From: Actinomyces respiraculi
GTDB taxonomy: Bacteria; Actinomycetota; Actinomycetes; Actinomycetales; Actinomycetaceae
Direction of reading: 5' to 3'
Length of the DNA: 64,000 nucleotides
NCBI RefSeq assembly: GCF_014595995.2
Contig: NZ_CP063989.1
Location: forward strand, 1,674,001-1,738,000
Shown here piece after piece: positions 17,406 to 26,086 of this stretch (positions within the stretch are counted from its first letter, which is position 1; each line of letters begins with the position of its first letter). The notes under the pieces are model-generated. The model was not told the DNA's origin. It saw nothing but the letters and a program-made list of their open reading frames with translations, and ran no database searches. The translations under genes and the position numbers were made by a program.

Positions 17406-18695
17406 GTGTGGGGTGCGCTCAGTGGGCTCAGCGTGCTCAGGACGCTCGGTGCGGCACAGGAGGGCGGCGATGAGCGTCGTCGCGGGGATGGCCAGGACCA
17501 GACCGATGGAGGACACGAGCGTGCGCACAAGCTCCTCGGCGATCTCGCCCGACAGGACCGTGTCGATAACCGCCCGGTCGATGAGCGAGGCCGACAGGAT
17601 GAGCGGCAGGGCGGTTCCGGCGTAGGCGAAGGCGAGGGTGTAGACGGTCGAGGCGATGTGGTCGCGCCCGATGCGCATCCCGCCGGTGAACAGGCGCCCG
17701 CGCCCGAGCGCAGGGTTCGCGGCGTGCAGCTCCCAGACGGCGGAGGCCTGGGTGATGGTGACGTCGTTGAGAACTCCGAGCCCCGCGATGACCATGCCGC
17801 AGGTCAGCAGGGAGCGCAGGTCCAGGCCGGGCACGCGGGTGGTGAGGGTGAGGGCGTCGTCGCCCACCGCGCCGGTGAGGTTCGCCGCGCCCACGCCCCA
17901 CAGGGCGAGCATCACGGTGATGACGACGCCTGCGAGGGTCCCCAGCAGGGCGGTGGTGGTACGCACGCTCACCCCGTGGGCGACGTAGACGGCCAGCAGC
18001 ATCATGGCGACCGAGCCGGTGAGCGTCACCGCCATGGGCGAGCCGCCCTCGAGCAGGGCCGGGATCATGAACAGCAGGAGCACACCGGAGGACAGCAGGA
18101 GGCCGACGACGCTGAGCACCCCCTTGCGGCCTGCCACAGCGACGACGACGACGGCGTAGACCAGGGCGAGCGCCCCGACGGGCAGCTGCCGCTGGTAGTC
18201 GACGAAGATGAAGGGGGTACCTCCCACGAGCGCGTCGGCCGTGTAGATGACGTTGAGGCGGTCGCCGACATCCGCGGCGGGCAGGGACTCGGCGGGCACG
18301 TGCACGGGCATGATGGCACCGGCCGCCGCGCCCGTGGTGATCTCGGCGCAGACGGCCGAGTCCAGGAGCGAGCCGTCGCTCACAGCACCGAGCGGCGCGG
18401 CGGCCTGGGCGCAGTCGGCGACGTCGAGGCTGGTGACGGTGGCGGACTCGGTGCTCGTGCCCTGGGCGTTGAAGGACTGGGAGCCGACGAGGTCGGAGCG
18501 CCCCGGCCACAGCACCGCCAGGCCGACGAGGGTAGCCACGACGAGCGGGACGACGAGGGCGGCCAGGACGGTGACGACCCGGCGGTGCTCGTTCTGGCTC
18601 AGGTGCAGGGGGCCCGAGTGCGAGTGGCCGTGCGCGGGGGCGTCGGTGTCGGCGTGCGGCGCGGAGGGGGTGCTGGGTCCTGCTGCGTGTGTCAC
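17394..18695 (-). CDS. YibE/F family membrane protein
   Basis: Polytopic membrane protein of 433 aa. A His-rich, Pro-rich cytoplasmic N-terminus (THAAGPSTPSAPHADTDAPA and the following HGHSHSG) leads into one helix (VVTVLAALVVPLVVATLVGLAVL). Then comes an extracytoplasmic domain of about 120 residues with two cysteines, followed by about seven hydrophobic segments containing the family's LNDVTITQASAVWEL motif and the GRDHIASTVYTLAFAYAG block. YibE/F proteins are widespread in Gram-positive bacteria and functionally undefined; the His-rich tail hints at metal binding. The GTG at 18695 follows the stop of the small upstream ORF by a few bases. The end of the gene overlaps a terminator. Confidence 0.82.
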   Translation of the reverse strand: MTHAAGPSTPSAPHADTDAPAHGHSHSGPLHLSQNEHRRVVTVLAALVVPLVVATLVGLAVLWPGRSDLVGSQSFNAQGTSTESATVTSLDVADCAQAAAPLGAVSDGSLLDSAVCAEITTGAAAGAIMPVHVPAESLPAADVGDRLNVIYTADALVGGTPFIFVDYQRQLPVGALALVYAVVVVAVAGRKGVLSVVGLLLSSGVLLLFMIPALLEGGSPMAVTLTGSVAMMLLAVYVAHGVSVRTTTALLGTLAGVVITVMLALWGVGAANLTGAVGDDALTLTTRVPGLDLRSLLTCGMVIAGLGVLNDVTITQASAVWELHAANPALGRGRLFTGGMRIGRDHIASTVYTLAFAYAGTALPLILSASLIDRAVIDTVLSGEIAEELVRTLVSSIGLVLAIPATTLIAALLCRTERPEHAEPTERTPHAEP

Positions 18696-18702
18696 CCGGT
18701 CA

Positions 18703-19068
18703 TCATGCCCGACGCCACTGCCCCCGCTCGCGAGGCGGTGAGTTGGCGTGGAGTGCGGCGGCCACGTCTGCGCATCGGGCAGACGGCCGTGCCGCACGGG
18801 CGTGCCAGGCCCACATGCCCCCGGTGCTCAACCACGCGATCGCGAAGGGGAACCAGGGCAGCGTCAGCACGGCAGTGCGGACGCAAGGCGTGACCATCCG
18901 TGGCCGCAGGGCCTCGACGCAGTGCCCGACCAGGTGCAGTGCGTGGGGATCGTCCCGGTGACGCTCGAGCCACGGTCCGTGAGCTCCGACGGCGATGGGC
19001 GGCTCACGGGCGTCAGATGAGGACGTCCCGCCGTCGGTCCTCAATCCGACGGCGGGGCGTTGGGTCAC
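18703..19068 (-). CDS. Possible small membrane protein upstream of yibE/F (start uncertain)
   Basis: No recognised family. The reading frame ends a few bases before the yibE/F start and keeps high third-position G/C, with a block DPHALHLVGHCVEALRPRM and one hydrophobic segment (CVRTAVLTLPWFPFAIAWLST). These argue for a real gene co-transcribed with yibE/F. Against it, the 5' part overlaps the strong glyS terminator (19023-19060), so GTG 19068 is only the longest in-frame start after glyS; the true start may lie after the hairpin. Treat it as tentative. Confidence 0.35.
   Translation of the reverse strand: MTQRPAVGLRTDGGTSSSDAREPPIAVGAHGPWLERHRDDPHALHLVGHCVEALRPRMVTPCVRTAVLTLPWFPFAIAWLSTGGMWAWHARAARPSARCADVAAALHANSPPRERGQWRRA
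19023..19060 (-). terminator. Intrinsic terminator of glyS
   Basis: A 15-bp stem (19023-19037 with 19046-19060, one G-T wobble, 8-nt loop) begins about 15 bp after the glyS stop codon on the minus strand. Confidence 0.75.
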
Positions 19069-19075
19069 ACCGGAC

Positions 19076-20467
19076 TCAGCAGCCGACGAGGCGCTCGGCC
19101 AGGTAGCGCTCAAGGCCCTCGAGCGGCACGCGCTCCTGGGCCATCGTGTCGCGCTCACGCACGGTGACGGCGCCGTCCTCGGGCGACTCGAAGTCGTAGG
19201 TGACGCAGTAGGGGGTGCCGATCTCGTCCTGACGGCGGTAGCGGCGGCCGACGGCGCCGGCGTCGTCGTACTCGACGTTCCAGATCTGGCGCAGGCGGGC
19301 GGCGACCTCGCGGGCGGGGCCGGTGAGCTCCTCCTTGCGGCTCAGGGGCAGGACGGCGGCCTTGACGGGGGCCAGGCGCGGGTCCAGGCGCAGCAGCACG
19401 CGGGTGTCGGTGCCGCCCTTGGTGTTGGGGGCCTCGTCCTCGGTGTAGGCCTCGACGAGGAAGGCCATGAGGGAGCGGGTCAGGCCTGCGGAGGGCTCGA
19501 TGACGTAGGGGGTCCAGCGCTCGTTCTTCGTCTGGTCGAAGTAGGACAGGTCCTTGCCCGAGTGCTCGGCGTGGGTGGACAGGTCGAAGTCGGTGCGGTT
19601 GGCAATGCCCTCGAGCTCGCCCCACTCAGAGCCCTGGAAGCCGAAGCGGTACTCCAGGTCAACAGTGCGCTTGGAGTAGTGGGAGAGCTTCTCGGCGGGG
19701 TGCTCGTACTCGCGCAGGTTGGCGGGGTCGATGCCCAGGCCCACGTACCAGGCCTTGCGGTAGTCGATCCAGTACTGGTGCCACTGCTCGTCCGTACCGG
19801 GCTCGCAGAAGAACTCCAGCTCCATCTGCTCGAACTCGCGGGTGCGGAAGATGAAGTTGCCGGGGGTGATCTCGTTGCGGAAGGACTTGCCGACCTGGCC
19901 GATGCCGAAGGGCGGCTTCTTGCGGGCCGCGCTCATGACATTGGCGAAGTTGATGAAGATGCCCTGGGCCGTCTCGGGGCGCAGGTAGTGCAGGCCCGCC
20001 TCGTCATCCACGGGGCCGAGGAAGGTCTTGAGCAGGCCGGAGAACTCGCGCGGCTCGGTCCAGGAGCCGGGCTGTCCGGTGACGGGGTCCGGCACCATGT
20101 CGAGGGTGACGGTCTCGGGGTCGAGGCCCTTGCGCTCGGCGTACTCCTCGATGAGCTGGTCGGCACGGTAGCGCTTGTGGGTGTGCAGGGACTCCACGAG
20201 CGGGTCGGTGAAGGCACCGACGTGGCCGGAGGCGACCCAGGTCTCGCGCGGCAGGATGACGGAGGAGTCCAGCCCGACGACGTCGTCGCGTGAGCGGACC
20301 ATGTACTGCCACCACTGGCGCTTGATGTTCTCCTTGAACTCGACGCCCAGCGGGCCGTAGTCCCACGCGGAGCGGGTACCGCCGTAGATCTCTCCGCAGG
20401 GGAAGACGAATCCGCGGCGCTTGGCCAGGTTGATGACGTTGTCAAGGGTGGAGGGGGTCTTGGCCAC
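19076..20467 (-). CDS. glyS: Glycyl-tRNA synthetase (dimeric, bacterial/eukaryotic-like type)
   Basis: Class II aminoacyl-tRNA synthetase charging tRNA-Gly, 463 aa, the alpha2 type used by actinobacteria. Visible motifs: N-terminal [23 protein letters not shown], motif 2 region [27 protein letters not shown], and motif 3 region [20 protein letters not shown]. The C-terminal anticodon-binding domain begins [20 protein letters not shown]. The start is GTG 20467 because AGGAG lies six bases upstream and it gives the expected [20 protein letters not shown]-terminus; the longer open frame is not coding. A strong hairpin follows the stop. Confidence 0.95.
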   Translation of the reverse strand: MAKTPSTLDNVINLAKRRGFVFPCGEIYGGTRSAWDYGPLGVEFKENIKRQWWQYMVRSRDDVVGLDSSVILPRETWVASGHVGAFTDPLVESLHTHKRYRADQLIEEYAERKGLDPETVTLDMVPDPVTGQPGSWTEPREFSGLLKTFLGPVDDEAGLHYLRPETAQGIFINFANVMSAARKKPPFGIGQVGKSFRNEITPGNFIFRTREFEQMELEFFCEPGTDEQWHQYWIDYRKAWYVGLGIDPANLREYEHPAEKLSHYSKRTVDLEYRFGFQGSEWGELEGIANRTDFDLSTHAEHSGKDLSYFDQTKNERWTPYVIEPSAGLTRSLMAFLVEAYTEDEAPNTKGGTDTRVLLRLDPRLAPVKAAVLPLSRKEELTGPAREVAARLRQIWNVEYDDAGAVGRRYRRQDEIGTPYCVTYDFESPEDGAVTVRERDTMAQERVPLEGLERYLAERLVGC

Positions 20468-20545
20468 CGTGGGTCTCCTGATGTCGTCGTTGTCCGCACC
20501 TGGATGGTGGGAACGAGGTGGGCACAGTGTACGGAGTGTTCGGGG

Positions 20546-20594
20546 AGCCTCAGCGCGGGGCCGATGCCGGGTCGATGCGCGAGGCCCGGCGGGA
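20546..20594 (-). repeat. Tail fragment of a MacB/FtsX-type permease gene
   Basis: 49 bp that match 26083-26131 at 46 positions without gaps. The latter is the 3' end of the MacB-type transporter gene; read on the minus strand both encode [13 protein letters not shown] followed by a stop. Here nothing of the rest of the permease remains: the fragment abuts the 3' end of the sensor kinase gene. It appears to be what is left of a lost or recombined paralogous transporter gene. Confidence 0.7.
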
Positions 20595-20602
20595 CGACCC
20601 AC

Positions 20603-22903
20603 TCATGCAGACTCTGTGGCGGGGATGGTGACGGTGTGAAGGCTGGGGTTGGCGCCGTCGTCGATCATGATCGTCATGAGGTTAGGATGCTGATGAGGTG
20701 GAAGAAGCCGGATGAGGGCTCGTCCTGCGGTGGCGGTCTGGAGCGCGGCGGCGGCATGCTCGATGGCAGTGCGCTGAGCGGCGGTGTCCAGTAGGACAGG
20801 GCTGTGGTCATCCAGGAGGGTGACGTCGACACCTCGCTCACGGGCGGCTCGGGCCGCGGTGGTGACGGGTGTGCGGGTGAAGGCGGGGGCGCGTAGCTCA
20901 TCGCGTAACTCGGCCTCCAGCAGACGGGCACGGGTGCGCAGGTCCTCACTCAGCGCTCCACCGACGGCGATGGCAGCGAGAACAGGGGTGACGCGGCTGC
21001 GTACGGCGTCGAGGTGGGCGCGCATCGTGTTGCGTCTGATCTCCTGGGCGTGCTGACGGGCGATGATCTCCGCGCTGACGGCCTGAGCCCGAGCGGTGCG
21101 GGCCGTGAGGCTCGCAGACAGGCGCGCCATGAGGTGCCAGATGGCAAGGGACACGATGTGCCCCACAGATATTCCGACTGCGACCCACAGGCTACGACCC
21201 GTCGAGACGGTCCAGACGGTGGTCGTCACGGTGACGAGGGTGAGCAACGCCCAGGAGGAGCCCGGTCGGCTGCGCACCAGCAGAGCACAGGACAGGGCGG
21301 TGCTCGCTCCGACCGACCAGCTGGTGTATCCAGGATGTCCGTCCAGGGCGATCTGGCTCATGGTGAGCGCGTTGGCGCTCGCGGCCATGACGACGACCGC
21401 GAGGCTCGCCCAGCCCGGCAGGCGGTGCCCAGGCCAGGACCACACGAGCATGAGGGCTGCGGCAGCATCAATGTCCACCGCCAGCAGCACAGCCTGCCCA
21501 CTGGCATAGGAGCCAACGCTGACCTCCCGGCATGCGATGACGATGTAGGCCAGGAAGATCAACCCGCTCAACAGCCGCGCAGTGGGAGACTCCATACAGG
21601 ACACGAGGGCGAGCGGGGCCGTGCGCGCGCCGGGAACCGGCCGCTCGGCATCCGCCCGGTCACGGCGCCAGGACAGTGTGACAGCGGTTCCCCGGCCGGG
21701 CTGGGAATCGATCTCTGCGCACCCGCCCACACCGTCCATGGCGGCGATGACGGACTCGCGCAAGCCGAAGCGGTCTCGTGGCGCATTCGTGGGGTCGAAG
21801 CCGCAGCCGTCGTCGGCCACCCTCAGCGTGACGGTGTCGGCAGTGGCCTTGAGCGTGATGCTGCGTGCGACCGGCCCCCGGCCGGCGTGGATGATCGAGT
21901 TGCGAAGTGCCTCCCCTCCAGCCTCGCGCAAGGCGTGGGCGACGTCAGACGGCAGTGGCAGGTCAGCGGCCAGGCTCGTGGTCAGATCGACGTCGCTGCC
22001 GAACCTGCTCGCGTCGTGGGCGAGCGCCTCGGCGAGCTCGCTGGGGCGTGAGGGTACCGGCCTGCGGGCCTCGTGGAGCGACGCCAGGGTCTCGCGGGCG
22101 GCGGCGCGGAGGTCCGGGGCACGTCCCGACAGCATGGGCACGGCCCTGAGGACGGACAGGATGTGGTCGTGGATGAAGCTGTTGGACTCCTGGCGGCTGC
22201 GCGTGAGCGACGCTTGGGTCGCCAGCTCGAGACGAAGGGCGCGTTCCCTGGCGTCCTCCTCATCAAACTGCTCGGCCTGGATGAGCAGCCAGGCGAGGAT
22301 GCTCAGGTCTTCGAGGGCTGCGGTGAGGTAGATGAGAATCTCCACCGTCCTGGCACCCCACGCCACGGCGACCGGGTAGGAGGCGCTGATGGCGGCGCCG
22401 AGAGTGAGAAGGTACGCGACTGCTGCGCGAGGTCGCAGAGCGGCGACAGCTGCGACAGCCACGACGATGAGGTAGGTGACCAGGACATGAGAGCGTGAAG
22501 CACCCGCCTCTGCCCAGTCGTCTGAGGGGATGAGGAGGTGGAGGCCCGCGGTCAGGCACAGGAGGGCGAAGAGCGTGAGGGTGGCCAGCAGCGACCAGCG
22601 CGCCCAGGCGCCCGCACGGCGCGAGTCGAGCCTTCTGGCCATCCGGCCCGCGATGCCCGCCACTACCGGTGGGACGACAAGGACCGGGAGAACCAGCCAG
22701 TACCACTGCTGGCCGCTCGCTGACGTCATGGCCCGCACGTCCACGGCGAGGAAGGGGGTGACGGAGCAGGCCGCGAGGGCCACGAGGGTGGTCACGAGCC
22801 GCCGCAGGTTGCGCGTCTGCGGGCCGACGTCGTCAACCGGGCGCAGCAGGAACAACTCGGGCCACAAGACCTGGGAGCGTGCAGTGGGGCTGCGCGATGT
22901 CAT
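20603..22903 (-). CDS. Membrane sensor histidine kinase with duplicated membrane and kinase-like halves
   Basis: 766-aa protein. Half one has several hydrophobic segments (about residues 30-220), a NarL-type dimerisation helix with the candidate phospho-histidine in FIHDHILSVLRAVP (about 243), and a HATPase domain with N box EALRNSIIHAG, G1 DDGCGFDP (about 365) and G2 RFGLRES. Half two repeats the plan: another membrane block (about 430-570), then a coiled HisKA-like helix (ARQHAQEIRRNTMRAHLDAVRS) and a degenerate C-terminus without N/G boxes. It pairs with the response regulator upstream. A 21-codon ORF overlaps its start by ATGA. Input signal unknown; it may control the nearby lipoprotein or MacB loci. 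Confidence 0.8.
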   Translation of the reverse strand: MTSRSPTARSQVLWPELFLLRPVDDVGPQTRNLRRLVTTLVALAACSVTPFLAVDVRAMTSASGQQWYWLVLPVLVVPPVVAGIAGRMARRLDSRRAGAWARWSLLATLTLFALLCLTAGLHLLIPSDDWAEAGASRSHVLVTYLIVVAVAAVAALRPRAAVAYLLTLGAAISASYPVAVAWGARTVEILIYLTAALEDLSILAWLLIQAEQFDEEDARERALRLELATQASLTRSRQESNSFIHDHILSVLRAVPMLSGRAPDLRAAARETLASLHEARRPVPSRPSELAEALAHDASRFGSDVDLTTSLAADLPLPSDVAHALREAGGEALRNSIIHAGRGPVARSITLKATADTVTLRVADDGCGFDPTNAPRDRFGLRESVIAAMDGVGGCAEIDSQPGRGTAVTLSWRRDRADAERPVPGARTAPLALVSCMESPTARLLSGLIFLAYIVIACREVSVGSYASGQAVLLAVDIDAAAALMLVWSWPGHRLPGWASLAVVVMAASANALTMSQIALDGHPGYTSWSVGASTALSCALLVRSRPGSSWALLTLVTVTTTVWTVSTGRSLWVAVGISVGHIVSLAIWHLMARLSASLTARTARAQAVSAEIIARQHAQEIRRNTMRAHLDAVRSRVTPVLAAIAVGGALSEDLRTRARLLEAELRDELRAPAFTRTPVTTAARAARERGVDVTLLDDHSPVLLDTAAQRTAIEHAAAALQTATAGRALIRLLPPHQHPNLMTIMIDDGANPSLHTVTIPATESA

Positions 22904-22965
22904 GAGTGAGGATCCCTAGCCGACATGGCACGGATGTCAGTGATTCCGGAACCGGGGATGTTCAT
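22900..22965 (-). CDS. Possible 21-aa peptide ORF coupled to the sensor kinase
   Basis: Starting at ATG 22965 the minus strand encodes MNIPGSGITDIRAMSARDPH plus Ser and stops with a TGA that shares ATGA with the kinase start. It could be a short leader that couples kinase translation, or a peptide product. It has no signal peptide and only a weak ribosome site. The remaining 160 bp up to the regulator gene contains no other feature I can support. Confidence 0.3.
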   Translation of the reverse strand: MNIPGSGITDIRAMSARDPHS

Positions 22966-23127
22966 GAGATACCACCATCAGTGAATGGGCGTGGCCCAGG
23001 TGCGCAAGGCCACACAACACAGCCCTCAGATACACGGTCATCCCCTGGTCAGCGGGCCGTCAAGATACCAGTTCCGATAGTTGAGCCTTTCCTATGAGCG
23101 ACAGGCGCCTCGACGAATCAACGGGGA

Positions 23128-23763
23128 TCAGTCAGGAAGGATCCCGTCGTGGACAGCCTCTCGGAAAAGGGTCACCCGGTCCCCCTGTGACAGGCGGCCC
23201 ACCTTGCGGTACTCGTCCTTGATCTCGGAGACGTACTTGTTGACTGTGTTGAGAGCAAGGTCGAGACGGTGAGCCACCTGCTTGGCGGACAGGCCCCCCG
23301 CATACAGGCGCAGGACCTCGAGCTTGCTTACCGTCAGGCGCTTGGTGAAGTCCTCGTCCTCATCCAGGGCCGTGGCCCAGTCGAAGCTGCCGGTCGCCCG
23401 GCCCTCCAGGGCGCTGTCGACGGCCTCGATGAGGACCGAGATCTCCTCCTTCTTGTTGACGATGGCCAAGGCGCCCGCCTCAATCGCCTGTCGCAGGAGG
23501 TATCGCTTCTCGCCCGAGGTGTAGACGACGACCGGGACGCCACGGCCCTCAAGGTCGGCGATGTTCTTCGCGGGGTCCGTCCTGTCCGCGAGCCGCAGGT
23601 CCAACAGGGCGACGACGCGTTCACTGACCGGCCAGACGATATCGGCCAGGCGGGGGTACCAGGAGACGATCCATGGCAGGCCGACCCGAGTGAACTCGGC
23701 CTGACAGCCGGAGGCGACGATCTTGTGGTCATCGACGCAGATGATATGGACGCTGGTGCTCAT
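23128..23763 (-). CDS. LuxR/NarL-type response regulator
   Basis: 211-aa transcription regulator. The N-terminal receiver domain has the acidic pair DD at 11-12, the phospho-acceptor Asp55 in VVALLDLRLAD, a Thr/Ser switch (VVVYTSGEKR) and the conserved Lys in VNKKEE. The C-terminal LuxR helix-turn-helix reads LTVSKLEVLRLYAGGLSAKQVAHRLDL, then NTVNKYVSEIKDEYRKVGR, with the recognition helix around NTVNKYVSEIK. It lies upstream of the duplicated sensor kinase on the same strand with 224 bp between them, so it may be transcribed separately. It is the cognate partner by proximity. Confidence 0.88.
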   Translation of the reverse strand: MSTSVHIICVDDHKIVASGCQAEFTRVGLPWIVSWYPRLADIVWPVSERVVALLDLRLADRTDPAKNIADLEGRGVPVVVYTSGEKRYLLRQAIEAGALAIVNKKEEISVLIEAVDSALEGRATGSFDWATALDEDEDFTKRLTVSKLEVLRLYAGGLSAKQVAHRLDLALNTVNKYVSEIKDEYRKVGRLSQGDRVTLFREAVHDGILPD

Positions 23764-24028
23764 GCTGGGCCTGTGCGGGGTCGGGGATACTCGCCGTGGG
23801 GACCGGGCGTTGGGCCGGTGAGGCCTGGCCGCAGGCTAGCGCATCCGATCCCAGGCTGCACGTCGTACCACGTAGGCGGCAGACCCCCGATTCCTGGTCA
23901 AGGTGCATTTTTTGTATACGAGTAATGGACCTGGATGGCCCTCGCCGGGACGCTTAGCGTCAGGACCGCCGCGACGACGCGCTCGCGGGGACAGCGAGAC
24001 AGGCTGAACAGGAAGAGCTGTAGCGGAC

Positions 24029-24448
24029 ATGTTAGGTACAATCATCTTCATTGCCATCTTCGGCGGCGGCTTCGTCATTTTCAGTGTCTACACCAAGTTC
24101 CTCACGCAGGGAATGGCGACCCGGGTCGTGGTGACCACGCTGCCGGCGGACAGGGTGCGCGAGGTCTTCGTCCAGAAGGTCGCGGGGAGCACGTGGAAGA
24201 TCACCGACGACGGTAACCCCATGATCGCCCAGAGTCCGCTCATCACGGGGATCCGTCAGCAGATCGCCCTGGAGACCGACCAGGACGCGGGACGGTGCCG
24301 GGCAACGGTCGAGGTCATCCGGTGGAGCGAGAAGTACGGCGCGCCCAACAAGGCCTACACCCTGCGGATGCGGCTGGACGCCTTCGTCAAGGAGATCCAG
24401 CTCCTCGATCCCAGCGCTCAGGTGACGACCCGCCCCCTGGACGACTGA
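24029..24448 (+). CDS. Hypothetical single-pass membrane protein, 139 aa
   Basis: Not recognised. One N-terminal hydrophobic helix (MLGTIIFIAIFGGGFVIFSVY) and a soluble domain of about 110 residues that resembles no family I know (VVVTTLPADRVREVFVQKVAG, TWKITDDGNPMIAQSPLITGI). It is followed one base later by another N-terminally anchored unknown protein, so the two form an operon. The 265-bp gap before it, divergent from the response regulator, contains an AT-rich stretch (about 23907-23928, with TATACG) that may hold the promoter. Confidence 0.65.
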   Translation: MLGTIIFIAIFGGGFVIFSVYTKFLTQGMATRVVVTTLPADRVREVFVQKVAGSTWKITDDGNPMIAQSPLITGIRQQIALETDQDAGRCRATVEVIRWSEKYGAPNKAYTLRMRLDAFVKEIQLLDPSAQVTTRPLDD

Positions 24449-24449
24449 C

Positions 24450-24935
24450 ATGACCACCCTGCTCATTGTCCTGGGCATCGGCGTCGGGGCGCTGCAGGCC
24501 TACGTGACCTTCCGGGGATTCGGGCCGCCCGCAGACCTCACGCAGTTCGAGCCGGACCACCGGGACCAGCGGATCATGCTCGCCCCGCCCGACAGCGTCC
24601 TGGACGCCTACCGGCGAGGCGCCGAGGCGACACCCGGTATGCAGGTCGTCAGCGTCAAGAACAACCATCTTGTCATTGACGCCAGGCCCAGCGTCCTCGT
24701 GATGGACGGCGACTACGGCTCCACGGTGTGCGTGTCAGTGCAGGCCGCGGCCAGTGGGAACGGCGGCGAGGCGGCGGCGGTGGGCGAGGGCCCCAGGACC
24801 GTCGTCACCGTCGAGTCCATGCCCAAGACGGCGTGGGTCGGGCGCGTTGCGCTGGCGGGCTCCGCTTTCGTGGCCAAGGAACGCGCACTGAGAATGGCTG
24901 CCAAACGACTCGGCGGCATCAACGAAGAGCTGTGA
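24450..24935 (+). CDS. Hypothetical single-pass membrane protein, 161 aa
   Basis: Not recognised. Starts one base after the previous stop codon. It has an N-terminal hydrophobic segment (TTLLIVLGIGVGALQAYVTF) and a soluble region with a Gly/Ala-rich insert (AAASGNGGEAAAVGEG). The segment VVSVKNNHLVIDARPSVLVMDGDYGSTV suggests a beta-rich fold similar in length to its neighbour; the two could be distant paralogues. Codon bias supports expression. Confidence 0.65.
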   Translation: MTTLLIVLGIGVGALQAYVTFRGFGPPADLTQFEPDHRDQRIMLAPPDSVLDAYRRGAEATPGMQVVSVKNNHLVIDARPSVLVMDGDYGSTVCVSVQAAASGNGGEAAAVGEGPRTVVTVESMPKTAWVGRVALAGSAFVAKERALRMAAKRLGGINEEL

Positions 24936-24989
24936 GCTCCGCGTCACCGGACCAATGACAAGAACCCACACCACGACACAGGAGACGCC

Positions 24990-25289
24990 ATGACCGTGTC
25001 CACGTCCACTCGTTCCCGCCGCCTCGCCGCCTGTCTCATGCTGGCGGTCGGCGTCCTGCCACTGGCAGGGTGCTCAAGCGCAGGAGACACCACCTGCTCG
25101 GAATTCTATGACATGAACAGCGACGAGCGGATCGACGTGCTGAAAGACCTGTTGCGCGAGCACGATCTGGTGGTTTACGACCCTGTTAACCTCTCGGGGG
25201 TCACAAAGGCCGTGCTCGGGTACTGCACCTCCAACCCGGGCAGCGCGACCCTGGAGGACGCCGTCGACTGGGACTCGTCATACTGGTGA
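24990..25289 (+). CDS. Small secreted lipoprotein, 99 aa
   Basis: Predicted lipoprotein: signal peptide STRSRRLAACLMLAVGVLPLAGC with lipobox LAGC (about residue 28). A mature part of about 70 residues has two further cysteines (TTCSEFYDMNSDER and GYCTSNPGSATLEDAV). The ATG has AGGAG six bases upstream. The cysteine spacing and all-helical, acidic composition vaguely recall small HdeA-like periplasmic proteins; that is only a guess. A shortened second copy lies at 25741-25983. Confidence 0.75.
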   Translation: MTVSTSTRSRRLAACLMLAVGVLPLAGCSSAGDTTCSEFYDMNSDERIDVLKDLLREHDLVVYDPVNLSGVTKAVLGYCTSNPGSATLEDAVDWDSSYW

Positions 25290-25390
25290 GACCCGGATGC
25301 GGCAGTCCAAGGACTTCTCGCGTATTTCGATGTGCATAAGCGACCAAACAGATGGTCGTCGCAGCGACTAGCTGAAAGAAGGAGTAGAAA

Positions 25391-25603
25391 ATGTCATTTT
25401 CGCAGGGCGACAAGGTTGAGGCTGTCGTCGACATTAGAGGTGGGATCTTCTCACAGGACGTGCCCGCAGGATCGAAAGGCGTCGTCCTGAGTTCGAGCTG
25501 GACCAGCTCGAGCTGCCGCGTCCACTTCACCCTCGAAGGCATGTTCGGCAACACGGAGGTCGATGTCGACGTCGATCCGAGCTACCTCAAGAAGCGGTGG
25601 TAG
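25391..25603 (+). CDS. Small beta-rich hypothetical protein, 70 aa
   Basis: Not recognised with confidence. The 70-residue protein looks like an SH3-type small beta barrel: SQGDKVEAVVDIRGG, VPAGSKGVVL, then CRVHFTLEGMFGNTEVDVDV. Strong Shine-Dalgarno AAGGAG six bases before the ATG. Local G/C at third positions is lower than in neighbouring genes, which fits recent acquisition. It sits between the two lipoprotein copies and ends four bases before an ISL3 transposase scrap. Confidence 0.6.
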   Translation: MSFSQGDKVEAVVDIRGGIFSQDVPAGSKGVVLSSSWTSSSCRVHFTLEGMFGNTEVDVDVDPSYLKKRW

Positions 25604-25606
25604 TCG

Positions 25607-25772
25607 CATGAGGGTCTTGCTCTTGGCCCTGTCGGGATGGCGGTAGGCGGCGACCATCTTCTGGTACACGTCCCAGGTCGCCTTGACCTGGGTGTGGTCG
25701 TCGTCTTTGAACAGCTCCTTGGTGGCGGTCCTGGTACCCCGTGAAGCTGTCCATGGCGACCACCTCGATGCC
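25607..25772 (-). mobile_element. Remnant of an ISL3-family transposase gene
   Basis: On the minus strand two out-of-frame pieces of an ISL3-type transposase are joined: GIEVVAMDSFTGYQ (the conserved VxxVAMDxFTG segment with a catalytic Asp) and then, shifted, TATKELFKDDDHTQVKATWD followed by VYQKMVAAYRHPDRAKSKTLM. Intact family members have well over 60 residues between these parts, so the middle is deleted and the ends are lost. No terminal repeats remain. The upstream edge coincides with the start of the duplicated lipoprotein segment. Confidence 0.7.
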
Positions 25773-25983
25773 CTGTCTCATGCTGGCGGTCGGCGTCCTG
25801 CCACCGGCAGGGTGCCCAAGCGCAGGAAGCACCACCTGCTCGGAGTTCTATGACATGAACGGCGACGAGCAGCAAGACGTGCTGAAAGACCTGTTGCGCG
25901 AGCACGATCTGAGGGTTTACGACACCGGTAATATAGTGGAGGTCACAAAGGCCGCCGTCGACTGGGACTCGTCATACTGGTGA
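25741..25983 (+). pseudogene. Truncated duplicate of the 24990 lipoprotein gene
   Basis: From about 25773 the DNA repeats 25029 onward nearly exactly (CLMLAVGVLP-x-AGC, TTCSEFYDMN, DVLKDLLREHDL, and the C-terminus AVDWDSSYW). The homology runs past the stop codon to GGCAGTCCAAGGACTTC in both copies. Compared with the first copy it has lost the charged start of the signal peptide, replaced by ISL3-derived codons, and an internal block (LGYCTSNPGSATLED) with the second cysteine. An 80-codon frame remains open, but export is doubtful because the n-region is foreign. Confidence 0.7.
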
Positions 25984-26086
25984 GGCCCGGATGTGGCAGT
26001 CCAAGGACTTCGATGGTTTGCGTGAGGGGCTCTTCACACCCGAAGGTGTATCGGTGATACCACTCTCAAGGGCACTACACCTAGCC

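Noticed and set aside
25587..25905. Minus-strand small ORFs as genuine genes
   Set aside because: They are out-of-frame readings of the ISL3 transposase fragment joined to antisense of the lipoprotein copy.
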